A stretch of 64,000 nucleotides of DNA from Azospirillum rugosum (GTDB lineage: Bacteria > Pseudomonadota > Alphaproteobacteria > Azospirillales > Azospirillaceae): assembly GCF_017876155.1 (NCBI RefSeq), contig NZ_JAGINP010000011.1:1-64000 (forward strand), given 5' to 3'. Positions 1-7,230 of the stretch are shown here, piece after piece. A model generated the notes under the pieces. The model ran no database searches, was not told the origin of the DNA, and worked only from the letters and a program-made list of their open reading frames with translations. A program made the position numbers and the translations under genes. How positions within the stretch are numbered: position 1 is the first letter of the stretch; every line of letters starts with the position of its first letter.

Positions 1-118
1 CGGCAACATAGGACCGCGCCCGTTGCCGCGCCTCAACCCGGCAGAACCGCGACCCAAGCCGTCCCATCAGCGCATCCAGAGCGACCTCCCAGCCCTTCGC
101 CTCGGCAACCGTCGTCAT
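1..118 (-). CDS. IS701-type transposase, N-terminal fragment cut by window edge
   Basis: Read on the minus strand from ATG at 118, the first ~39 codons encode MTTVAEAKGW... followed by a segment with RFCRVEARQRARSYV. This matches the N-terminus I know from IS701-family DDE transposases (R-F-x-R-V-E-x-R-x-R-A-R-x-Y). A GGAAAGG ribosome site (128-134) lies 9 bases upstream of ATG 118; an in-frame ATG at 127 directly abuts it and is too close. The rest of the gene, with the catalytic residues and the far terminal repeat, lies outside the window, so I cannot say whether the element is intact. The family call rests on a short stretch. Confidence 0.6.
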   Translation of the reverse strand, partial: MTTVAEAKGWEVALDALMGRLGSRFCRVEARQRARSYVA

Positions 119-185
119 GCTCGGCATCCTTTCCGCAGAACGCCAACTCAACAGACGCAGAGACCGATGATCCCGGCTGTAGTAC

Positions 186-296
186 TAACCCTCCCCCACC
201 TTCGGCGAGGGAGGGGACTGCCGCCACTCCGCGACCCAGCCCCTCCCCCCGTCGAAGATGGGGGGAGGTTGGGAGGGGGGCCCAGCGCAACCACTC
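186..296. repeat. G/C-rich interspersed repeat, copy 1
   Basis: C-tracts (CCCTCCCCCACCTTCG) on the left and the matching G-tracts (GATGGGGGGAGGTTGGGAG) on the right form a long imperfect inverted repeat ending in GCGCAACCACTC. Related copies lie at about 7082, 13925, 19921, 24058, 43175 and 47886. This copy is downstream of the histidine phosphatase stop codon and upstream of the transposase start. Confidence 0.85.
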
Positions 297-309
297 CCCC
301 ACAAACACC

Positions 310-1023
310 TCACTCCAACACCAGCAGCGGCCGGAAAACCTCCTCCAGGCTGGTGTCGTGGCAACCGGCCTTGACGAGGCTCCACGGCGTGACATTGGTT
401 GCGCGGATCAGCGTGCGCACCACCCGCCCGTCCTCCACGTCGAAGTCCAGCACGTTCAGCGCCGCGAAGTCCTGCTCGAACGCGCCCAGCGCGCCCAGCC
501 CCGCGCCGCAGGCCCAGGACAGCAGCAGCCGGTTCACCCCGTCGTGGGCGACCAGCAGCAGGCGCGTCCAGCCGGGCTCGGCCAGCAGAGCCTCCAGGGC
601 CGCGACGACACGGGCCTGCACCTCCGCGAAGGCATCCCCGCCGGCGAAACGAGCGCCCGGCGCGGTCGCCGCCTCGAAGCCGTAGACATAGGCGGCCTCG
701 CGCTCCTCGCGGGGGATCAGGCGGAAGCGACCGGCGCGGATCTCCAGGAAACCCGGCGCGTCCTCCACGACCAAGCCCCGCCCCTCCACCGCCAGCTCCG
801 CCGTCTGGCGCGTGCGCGGCAGGCCGGAGCACAGCACGCGGTCGAGCGGCACCGCCCCCAGCGCCTCTCCCGCCGCGCGGGCCTGCGCCCGCCCCTCCTC
901 CGTCAGGCCGGCGAGCTTCGGGTTCACCGGTTGGCCGGACCCGTCGAAATAGGCGACCTTGCCGTGGCGCATCAGGTAGACGCGGCGGCGGCGGAGCGTG
1001 CCCTCAAGCGGCGTGAAGCTCAC
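310..1023 (-). CDS. histidine phosphatase family protein
   Basis: A 237-residue member of the histidine phosphatase (phosphoglycerate mutase-like) superfamily. The phospho-acceptor motif R-H-G is at residues 19-21 (LMRHGKV), the second arginine is at about 70 (SGLPRTRQT), a catalytic-type Glu is at about 94 (FLEIRAG) and the second His is at about 160 (LVAHDG). All four active-site landmarks are present. The start is GTG at 1023; this GTG overlaps the TGA of the upstream DUF6285 gene by 3 bases (GTGA), so the two are probably translationally coupled. It is the last gene of a five-gene leftward operon with an acyl-CoA synthetase, an acyl-CoA dehydrogenase, an APH-type kinase and DUF6285. The substrate is unknown; a phosphorylated intermediate or side product of that pathway is an inference. 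Fructose-2,6-bisphosphatase- or CobC-like activity cannot be excluded. Confidence 0.88.
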   Translation of the reverse strand: MSFTPLEGTLRRRRVYLMRHGKVAYFDGSGQPVNPKLAGLTEEGRAQARAAGEALGAVPLDRVLCSGLPRTRQTAELAVEGRGLVVEDAPGFLEIRAGRFRLIPREEREAAYVYGFEAATAPGARFAGGDAFAEVQARVVAALEALLAEPGWTRLLLVAHDGVNRLLLSWACGAGLGALGAFEQDFAALNVLDFDVEDGRVVRTLIRATNVTPWSLVKAGCHDTSLEEVFRPLLVLE

Positions 1024-1424
1024 GGATTCAGCGCCTTCGGGTTGGAGATGCCCAGGCGGGCGTGGACGATCTCCTCCAGGCACTCCATCAGCGTGTCCTG
1101 GCCCACCGTGTCCTGACCGCCGTGGTCGAAGTCGCCGGCGGCGATCTCGATGCACAGCCGGTGCTGCAGGCCGTGCACCCGCTCGCGCAGGTCGTCGCCA
1201 GACAGGCTGTCGTCCGCGTCCTCGCCGTACAGCAGGGCGAGCGCGCCCAGCATGGTGTGGCCGGCCTCGTCCAGGCCGGCCATCTCGCGCTCCACGATGC
1301 CCAGCGCGTTGGCGATCATCAGGGCGGTGTAGCGCTGGGCCGGCGGGATGTGCGGCAGCAGCTCCTCGCGGAAGGTCTTCAGGGAGATGGCCAGCAGTTC
1401 GCGGGCATCGGGGCTCGTGCGCAT
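1020..1424 (-). CDS. DUF6285 protein, LvaB-like accessory subunit
   Basis: A 134-residue, mostly helical protein (PDARELLAISLKTFREELLP... TALMIANALGIVEREM). It has the size and neighbourhood of DUF6285 proteins, which accompany APH-type kinases and acyl-CoA dehydrogenases. ATG 1424 shares one base with the TGA of the kinase gene (TGATG) and its stop overlaps the next start, so it sits inside a coupled operon. In the Pseudomonas putida levulinate pathway the small protein LvaB is needed for activity of the kinase LvaA; I infer the same partner role here from size and order. No catalytic motif is visible. The family assignment is from recall and not from a search. Confidence 0.75.
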   Translation of the reverse strand: MRTSPDARELLAISLKTFREELLPHIPPAQRYTALMIANALGIVEREMAGLDEAGHTMLGALALLYGEDADDSLSGDDLRERVHGLQHRLCIEIAAGDFDHGGQDTVGQDTLMECLEEIVHARLGISNPKALNP

Positions 1425-2482
1425 CAACCGACTCCCGCTTCGGTGGTCAGGGTTCCGATCGCCTTCAGGTGGCGCAGCAGGTCCAGTTCGATCTCCGGCA
1501 GCATGCGGCCGGTCAGCGCCAGTTCCAGCGAGGGCTCCTCGCCCGAGGTGTGGCGGCGCCCCTGGAGGATGGCGATGGCCGCCCAGCGGACGTAGGCCGA
1601 CGCCTCCCAATAGGCGACCGATTGGTGATCGACCTTGCGCCCGGACGTCTCCTCATAGCCGGCGTAGAAGTCTTCCCGGTCGGCGAGGCCGCCCGCCTCG
1701 CGGTCGTTGCGGCCGAACCGCCAGGAGCGGGCGCAGAACCAGCCCAGATCCTCCATGGGGTCGCTGAAGCCGGCGAACTCCCAGTCCAGGATCGCGGTCA
1801 GTTGGCCGTCCTTGACCAGATAGTTGCCCGTGCGGAAGTCGCGGTGGCACAGCACCACCTCCCCCGGTGGCGGAGCGTTCACCTCCAGCCAGCGCAGGCC
1901 CCAGGCCAGCACCGGGTCGCACGTGGCGACGCCGCCCATCCAGGCCTTGTAGGCGTGGACGGCGTCGAGCGCCGGGCACGGGTTCGGCACGGGCAGGTCG
2001 CCCAGGCCCGGCGTGTCCGGCCCCGCCCGGTGCAGCCGGCCGAGCTGCCGGCCAAGCTCCCGCGCCAGGTCGCGCTGCGGCTGGTCGGACTTCACCACCT
2101 TGTGGCCGGCCCCGACGCCGGTGGCGCGGCGCATCACGTAGAACTCCGCGCCCAGCACGGCCGGGTCGGCGCAGGCGGCGATGGGTTCCGGCGCCGCCAC
2201 CCCCGCGTCGAAGGCGGCGCGCAGGACGGCGAACTCCTGGCCCTTGGAGATGCTGGCCTGGATTCCGGCCGCCGATTGCGCGCGCAGCACGCAGGCGTGC
2301 CGGCCGGACTGAGGCCCGCCGTCCACGTCCAGCGTCACCGCGAGGTTGAGGGAGATGGCCCCGCCGCCGAGCCGCCCTTCGTCGGCGACCGTCACGCGCG
2401 TGGCGCCGGTGGCCTCGGCCAGCCACGCTTCCAGGCGGGGCCGGCTGGTGTCGTCGATCATCGCACTCGTTTGCGCACCCAT
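1424..2482 (-). CDS. APH-family kinase (phosphotransferase), LvaA/ACAD10-11-like
   Basis: A 352-residue aminoglycoside-phosphotransferase-fold enzyme. The catalytic loop is VVLCHRDFRTGNYLV with H213, D215 and N220, and the Mg-binding Asp is D233 in ILDWEFAGFSDP. This subgroup, found beside acyl-CoA dehydrogenases, corresponds to the kinase part of ACAD10/ACAD11 and to LvaA, which phosphorylate 4-hydroxyacyl-CoA; resistance to aminoglycosides is not expected. ATG 2482 is one base downstream of the dehydrogenase stop; an in-frame ATG at 2461 (MIDDTSRPRL) is a possible later start. The TGATG overlap with the DUF6285 gene implies coupling. Substrate assignment is inferred from operon content. Confidence 0.88.
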   Translation of the reverse strand: MGAQTSAMIDDTSRPRLEAWLAEATGATRVTVADEGRLGGGAISLNLAVTLDVDGGPQSGRHACVLRAQSAAGIQASISKGQEFAVLRAAFDAGVAAPEPIAACADPAVLGAEFYVMRRATGVGAGHKVVKSDQPQRDLARELGRQLGRLHRAGPDTPGLGDLPVPNPCPALDAVHAYKAWMGGVATCDPVLAWGLRWLEVNAPPPGEVVLCHRDFRTGNYLVKDGQLTAILDWEFAGFSDPMEDLGWFCARSWRFGRNDREAGGLADREDFYAGYEETSGRKVDHQSVAYWEASAYVRWAAIAILQGRRHTSGEEPSLELALTGRMLPEIELDLLRHLKAIGTLTTEAGVG

Positions 2483-2483
2483 G

Positions 2484-3680
2484 TCAGCCCCAGCTCCAGA
2501 AGCCGTCGCCCTCGTCCATGTAGAAGCGCGACAGGACCATCTTGTGGACCTCCGACGCGCCGTCGACCAGACGGGCCTGCCGCGCGTAGCGGTACATCCA
2601 TTCGAGCGGCGTGTCCTTGGAATATCCCTTGGCGCCGCACAGCTGGATGGCGGTGTCCACCGCCTTGTGCAGCGTGTCGGCGACGTGGACCTTGGCCATC
2701 GACACCTCCTTCCGCCCGAAATTGCCGCGGTCGAGCTGCCACGCCGCCTTCATGATCAGCAGGCGGCCGATCTCGATCTGCATGGCGACGTCGCCCAGCA
2801 TCCACTGCACGCCTTCATGCTCGGCCAGCGTGGAGCCGAAGCTCTCCCGCTCCCGCACATAGGCCGCCGCGATCTCCATGGCGCGCTTGGACAGGCCGGT
2901 CCAGCGCATGCAGTGGGTCAGCCGCGCGGGACCGAGGCGGATCTGGGTCGCCTTCAGCCCGTCGCCGACGTTCATCAGGACATTCTCGTCCGACACCTCA
3001 AGCTCGTGGAAGCGCAGCTCGCAATGGCCGCCGTGCTCTTCCGGCCCCATGATCGGAATGCGGCGCACGATCTCCCAACCCGGCTGGTCCTTGTCGAACA
3101 GGAAGGCGGTCAGCCCCTTGCGCTTGTCGTCCGAGGTGCGCGCCATCAGGATGAAGTGCTGCGCCTCTCCCGCTCCGGTGATGAACCATTTGTGGCCGGA
3201 AATCACCCAGCGGTCCCCCTTCCGCTCCGCCTTCGTTTTCATCATGGAGGGGTCGGAGCCGCCGCCGGGGTGCGGCTCCGTCATGGCGAAGGCGCTGCGC
3301 ACCTTCCCGTCGATGATCGGCTGCAGCCAGCGCTCCTTCTGCGCGTCGGTCGCCACCTTGTTCAGCAGCTGCATGTTGCCGTCGTCGGGGGCGGCGCAGT
3401 TGAAGCAGACCGGCCCGAAGATGGAGCGGTTCATCTCCTCGTAGCTGGCCGCCATGCCGACGATGCCCAGCCCCTGCCCGCCGCGTTCCCTGGGCATCTG
3501 CGGCGCCCACAGGCCGGCGGCCTTCACCTCGGCCCGCACGCGCTCCAGCACGGCCGGTGCGATGTTCTCATGCTCGTCGTAGGAGGCGGGATCGGCTTCC
3601 AGCGGCAGGATGCGCTGCTCGACGAAGGCGCGCACGCGGCGGCGGAAGTCGTCGACGGGCGGCGGCAGGGAGAAGTCCAT
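2484..3680 (-). CDS. acyl-CoA dehydrogenase family protein, LvaC/ACAD10-11-like
   Basis: A 398-residue flavoprotein of the acyl-CoA dehydrogenase superfamily, with the usual helical N-domain, a middle beta-domain (AFAMTEPHPGGGSDPS, KWFITGAGEA) and a C-terminal four-helix domain (QLCGAKGYSKDTPLEWMYRY). ATG 3680 is preceded by GAGAGGA about 10 bases upstream. The stop is one base from the kinase start. In ACAD10/11 and LvaC, a dehydrogenase of this type acts after phosphorylation of a 4-hydroxyacyl-CoA, eliminating phosphate and yielding the 3-hydroxyacyl-CoA needed for beta-oxidation. That specific role is an inference from the gene set; ordinary FAD-dependent acyl-CoA oxidation is the alternative. 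Confidence 0.9.
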   Translation of the reverse strand: MDFSLPPPVDDFRRRVRAFVEQRILPLEADPASYDEHENIAPAVLERVRAEVKAAGLWAPQMPRERGGQGLGIVGMAASYEEMNRSIFGPVCFNCAAPDDGNMQLLNKVATDAQKERWLQPIIDGKVRSAFAMTEPHPGGGSDPSMMKTKAERKGDRWVISGHKWFITGAGEAQHFILMARTSDDKRKGLTAFLFDKDQPGWEIVRRIPIMGPEEHGGHCELRFHELEVSDENVLMNVGDGLKATQIRLGPARLTHCMRWTGLSKRAMEIAAAYVRERESFGSTLAEHEGVQWMLGDVAMQIEIGRLLIMKAAWQLDRGNFGRKEVSMAKVHVADTLHKAVDTAIQLCGAKGYSKDTPLEWMYRYARQARLVDGASEVHKMVLSRFYMDEGDGFWSWG

Positions 3681-3757
3681 CGGTCTCGGTCCTCTCGGAA
3701 ACGTTGTTGTTGTTCGTCCTTTCAGTGCGGGAGTTGGGCCCAGCTCCCGCACCCCGC

Positions 3758-5392
3758 TCACAACCCCTTCGCCTGGTCGCGCAGGACGAATTTCTGGATT
3801 TTCCCCGTGGAGGTCTTTGGCAGGGCGCCGAACACCACCGTGCGCGGGATCTTGTAGTGGGCGAGGTTGTCGCGGCAGAAGGCGACGATGTCCGCCTCGG
3901 TCACCAGCCCCTCCGATCCGGGCTTCAGCGTGACGAAGGCGCAGGGGGTCTCGCCCCATTTCGCGTCGGGGCGGGCGACGACCGCGGCCTCCATGACGTG
4001 GGGATGCTTGTAGAGCACCTCCTCCACCTCCAGGGAGGCGATGTTCTCGCCGCCGCTGATGATGATGTCCTTGGCGCGGTCCTTGATCTCCACATAGCGG
4101 TCGGGGTGCAGCACGGCGAGGTCGCCGGTGTGCAGCCAGCCGTCGCGCAGAGCGTCCTCGGTCGCGCCCGCATTCTTCAGGTAGCCCTTCATCACCGTGT
4201 TGCCGCGAAGCGCCAGCTCGCCCAGCGTCTCGCCGTCGGCGGGCACCTCGCGGCCGGTGTCGGGGTCAAGCACCGTCTGTTCCGACATGGTGACGTTCGG
4301 CACGCCCTGGCGCGCCATCTTCACCGCCCGCTCCTCCAGGGGCAGGTCGGCCCACTCCTCCTGCCAGGCGCACCCGGTGGAAGGGCCGTAGCATTCCGTC
4401 ATGCCGTAGAGGTGGGTCAGGCGGAAACCCATGCGCTCCATGCCCGCGATCACCGCGCTGGGCGGCGCGGCCCCGCCGGTGGCGACCTGCACCGGGCCAT
4501 GGTCGAAACGGCGCTTCACCGCGTCCGGCGCGTGGATCAGCATGGTCAGCACCACCGGCGCGCCGCAGAGGTGGGTGACCTTCTCCTCCGCGATCAGGCG
4601 GAAGATCTCCGCCGGGTCCACGGTGCGTAGGCAGACGTGCGTGGCGCCCACGGCGGTCACCGCCCAGGGGTAGGTCCAGCCGTTGCAATGGAACATCGGC
4701 AGCGTCCACAGATAGACGCTGTCGGGCTGGAGCCCGAAGGTGATCACGTTGCCGAGCGCGTTCAGATGGGCGCCGCGGTGGTGATAGACGACGCCCTTCG
4801 GGTTGCCCGTGGTGCCGGAGGTGTAGTTCAGCGCGATCGACTCCCACTCGTCCTCCGGCGTGCGCCAGGGCTGGGCGGGGTCGCCGGAGGCCAGGAAGTC
4901 CTCGTATTCCGTGTCGCCGACCGGATCGACGGCTTGCGCGTGGGGGTCGTCGATCCACACCACGCAGGGCGGGTTCGCCAGCCTCTCCAGGGCGGCGCGG
5001 GCGACGGTGGACAGGCCGCGGTCGACCAGCAGCAGGCGGCTCTCCGCATGTTCCAGAATGAAGGCGACGGTCGGGGCGTCGAGGCGGGTGTTGATGGCGT
5101 TCAGCACCGCCCCGGCGCCGGGCACGCCGAAATGCGCCTCCAGCATCGTGGGCGTGTTGAAGGCCAGGACGGAGACCACCTCGCCCGGCCGCACCCCGGC
5201 CCCGGCGATTGCCGAGGCGAGCGACTTGGCTCGGCGCTCCACCTCCGCCCAGCTGCGGCGCAGGGGGCCGTACACCACGGCCATCTTGTCCGGATAGACC
5301 ATCGCGGAGCGGCGGAGGAAATCGAGCGGGGTGAGCGGGACGAAGTTCGCCCGGCGCTTGGCGAGTTCGGCGGACGGTGCGCTGTCGTCCAC
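3758..5392 (-). CDS. AMP-forming acyl-CoA synthetase (fatty-acid/AlkK type)
   Basis: A 544-residue ANL-superfamily ligase that activates a carboxylic acid to its CoA thioester through an acyl-adenylate. The P-loop motif YTSGTTGNPKG is at about residues 190-200, the adenylate-binding motif YGMTE is mid-protein, GWLHTGDLAV marks the hinge region, and the C-terminal catalytic lysine lies in PKTSTGKIQKF. I place the start at GTG 5392 because GGGAGGA lies 7 bases upstream; an open frame reaching 5428 includes the ribosome site itself. It is the first gene of the leftward operon (77-base gap to the dehydrogenase) and would supply the acyl-CoA substrate, like LvaE. Chain-length preference cannot be read from sequence. 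Confidence 0.9.
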   Translation of the reverse strand: MDDSAPSAELAKRRANFVPLTPLDFLRRSAMVYPDKMAVVYGPLRRSWAEVERRAKSLASAIAGAGVRPGEVVSVLAFNTPTMLEAHFGVPGAGAVLNAINTRLDAPTVAFILEHAESRLLLVDRGLSTVARAALERLANPPCVVWIDDPHAQAVDPVGDTEYEDFLASGDPAQPWRTPEDEWESIALNYTSGTTGNPKGVVYHHRGAHLNALGNVITFGLQPDSVYLWTLPMFHCNGWTYPWAVTAVGATHVCLRTVDPAEIFRLIAEEKVTHLCGAPVVLTMLIHAPDAVKRRFDHGPVQVATGGAAPPSAVIAGMERMGFRLTHLYGMTECYGPSTGCAWQEEWADLPLEERAVKMARQGVPNVTMSEQTVLDPDTGREVPADGETLGELALRGNTVMKGYLKNAGATEDALRDGWLHTGDLAVLHPDRYVEIKDRAKDIIISGGENIASLEVEEVLYKHPHVMEAAVVARPDAKWGETPCAFVTLKPGSEGLVTEADIVAFCRDNLAHYKIPRTVVFGALPKTSTGKIQKFVLRDQAKGL

Positions 5393-5514
5393 GGGCGTAT
5401 CCTCCCATCGCTTTTTGGGGCGCCTCAAACTGAACGCCTAACGAACAATGGTAGGCACGAACTTATGGGCGGGACAAGTTTCACCTTTGGTTACGGTACG
5501 GGGATGACCTTTTG

Positions 5515-6159
5515 TCAGCGCGACGCGACCAGCGTGGTCACGACGTTCGCCTGCGCCGTGACCAGCGCGTCGGCCCGCAGGCCATAGTCGAGCCGGCCGG
5601 AGAAGCCGCCCTGCTCCACCACCGCCTTCATCCAGGCAGCCGAGGCGCCGAGGCCGAGCAGGCGGTTGATCATCCCCTGCGTCGTCCGCAGGGTCATCGT
5701 CCCGGTGCGGTCGTCGCGCGGGGCGTGCACCATGAACCAGGCGCCGGGCTCCGCCGCGCGGGTGGCGCCGGCCATGAAGACGCCGACGCACATGCTCTCG
5801 CAAGACGCGCCGGCGCGCACCAGCGTGTCGACCCGCCGCCCCTCCGCGCGGTGGCGCAGCACCGCGTCGATCATGGCGTAGCCGGCCTTCACGAAGCCGC
5901 CGGGGCTGTCCAGCTCCACCAGCACGGCGCGTCCGGCCGGGGCGGCGTCCAACGCGGCGATGAAAGCGGCGGCGACCTCCTGCGTGATGACGCCGGTCAG
6001 GGCCACGCGCACCCGCCCGCCGTCCATGGTCACGGCCAGTGAGCCCGACAGGCCCGCCTCGCCGTCCGCGGGCGGGGCTGGCACCGGCGCGATGCTGGCC
6101 GTCTCGGCCGCGCAAGGCAGCGCCAACACCAGAAGCAGGACGGTCAGCAGGGCGCGCAT
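5515..6159 (-). CDS. secreted ClpP/crotonase-like protein (COG3904 type)
   Basis: A 214-residue protein with a clear Sec signal peptide (MRALLTVLLLVLALPCAAE) followed by a ClpP/crotonase-like fold. LDSPGG at about 83-88 resembles the oxyanion loop, S122 in CESMCVGVFMAG is the expected nucleophile, and H145 in FMVHAPRDD the expected base. These features fit the periplasmic Clp-like proteins grouped as COG3904, whose function is not established. Two cysteines flank the Ser (C120, C124) and could form a disulfide. ATG 6159 has GGAG 8 bases upstream. It is monocistronic, about 120 bases from the acyl-CoA synthetase start, and divergent from the Crp/Fnr gene. Protease activity is an inference. Confidence 0.75.
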   Translation of the reverse strand: MRALLTVLLLVLALPCAAETASIAPVPAPPADGEAGLSGSLAVTMDGGRVRVALTGVITQEVAAAFIAALDAAPAGRAVLVELDSPGGFVKAGYAMIDAVLRHRAEGRRVDTLVRAGASCESMCVGVFMAGATRAAEPGAWFMVHAPRDDRTGTMTLRTTQGMINRLLGLGASAAWMKAVVEQGGFSGRLDYGLRADALVTAQANVVTTLVASR

Positions 6160-6363
6160 CGCAGGGTCTCCATCCGGGGATTGGCCCGGACGGTACGCAA
6201 AGTCGGCGGGGCGCGCTGTGCAGGCGCTCACATCCGGCGCGCCTTGCGCTTCCCCGTTCAATCGGGGTGCCGGGGGGCTGGCGCGTTAACGCCTCTGGCG
6301 CCGCGGAACGACGTGCGGAGGCTTGTAGTATGGACGGGCTGCAACCCGCGCGTGGGGGAAACA

Positions 6364-7074
6364 ATGACGGCGGTTCGGATTGCGTTCGACAAGGAACTCG
6401 TGCTGGCCGGGCACTTCCTCCTGAAGCATCTGGAAAAGCCGGAGTTGCAGCGGCTGGCCGCCAGCGCCCGCCTCGCCTATTACCGGCCCGGCGCGATCAT
6501 CTTCCAGAAGGGCGACCCCGGCGACAGCATGATGGCGGTCATCCGCGGGCGGGTGAAGATTTGCTCCCACTCCACCGACGGGAAGGAGCTGGTGCTGAAC
6601 ATCATCAACAAGGGCGGCCTGTTCGGCGAGATCGCCCTGCTGGACGGCGAGCCGCGCACGGCCGACGCCGTGGCGCTGGAGGAGACCGACCTGCTGGTGC
6701 TCGACCGCTCCAAGTTCATCCCCCTGCTGAACGAACGCCCAGCGGTGGCGCTCCAGCTGATCACCGTGCTGTGCAAGCGCCTGCGCCAGACCAGCGAGCA
6801 CCTGGAGGACACGCTGTTCCTGGAGGCGGCCTCCCGCTTCGCCCGTGCGCTGATGCGCTTGGCCGAGGTCTTCGGCAAGCCGGCCCCGAACGGGCTGAAG
6901 CTGGACATCAAGCTGTCGCAGCAGCAGCTGGGCTGCCTGGTGGGCGTGTCGCGGGAGAGCATCAACAAGCTGCTCGGCGAATGGCAGCGCAACGGTGTCA
7001 TCGCGATGGAATCCGGCCGGATTACCCTGCTGGATCGCGAAGCGCTGGAGGAGATTGCGGAGGCGAATGGGTGA
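6364..7074 (+). CDS. Crp/Fnr family transcriptional regulator
   Basis: A 236-residue regulator with an N-terminal cyclic-nucleotide-binding beta-roll (residues ~20-140) and a C-terminal winged helix (~150-225). The phosphate-binding-cassette region reads FGEIALLDGEPRTADAVA (88-105), close to the cAMP-binding consensus except that T99 follows R98 and the usual S/T pair is less clear. The recognition helix is in LGCLVGVSRESINKLLGEW. There is no N-terminal cysteine cluster, so it is not an Fnr-type iron-sulfur sensor. ATG 6364 follows GGGGGA. Divergent from the ClpP-like gene and convergent with the caspase gene. Its targets are unknown; cAMP as ligand is plausible given a cyclase in the window. 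Confidence 0.88.
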   Translation: MTAVRIAFDKELVLAGHFLLKHLEKPELQRLAASARLAYYRPGAIIFQKGDPGDSMMAVIRGRVKICSHSTDGKELVLNIINKGGLFGEIALLDGEPRTADAVALEETDLLVLDRSKFIPLLNERPAVALQLITVLCKRLRQTSEHLEDTLFLEAASRFARALMRLAEVFGKPAPNGLKLDIKLSQQQLGCLVGVSRESINKLLGEWQRNGVIAMESGRITLLDREALEEIAEANG

Positions 7075-7081
7075 TTGGGTG

Positions 7082-7212
7082 AGTGGTCGAATTGGGCCCC
7101 CACCCTAACCCTCCCCCATCTTCGACGGGGGAGGGAACTCCGCCGCACCTGCGCCAAGTCCCTCCCCCCGCGAAGTGGGGGAGGTTAGGAGGGGGGCCCA
7201 GTGCAACCACTC
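7082..7212. repeat. G/C-rich interspersed repeat, copy 2 (convergent gene ends)
   Basis: Begins AGTGGTCGAATTGGGCCCCC and ends GGGGGGCCCAGTGCAACCACT, so the outer ends are themselves inverted. The internal C-tract and G-tract arms (ATCTTCGACGGGGGAGGG and its partner) can fold into a long hairpin. It fills the space between the Crp/Fnr stop (7074) and the caspase stop (7231), so it may stop transcription from both sides. Confidence 0.9.
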
Positions 7213-7230
7213 ACCGCCCTCAATCGCCCG

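Noticed and set aside
186..296. Interspersed repeats as a CRISPR array
   Set aside because: Copies are kilobases apart, vary in sequence and lack spacers. No cas gene is present.
1424..2482. Aminoglycoside resistance gene
   Set aside because: It has the APH fold, but its operon with DUF6285 and acyl-CoA dehydrogenase points to acyl-CoA metabolism.
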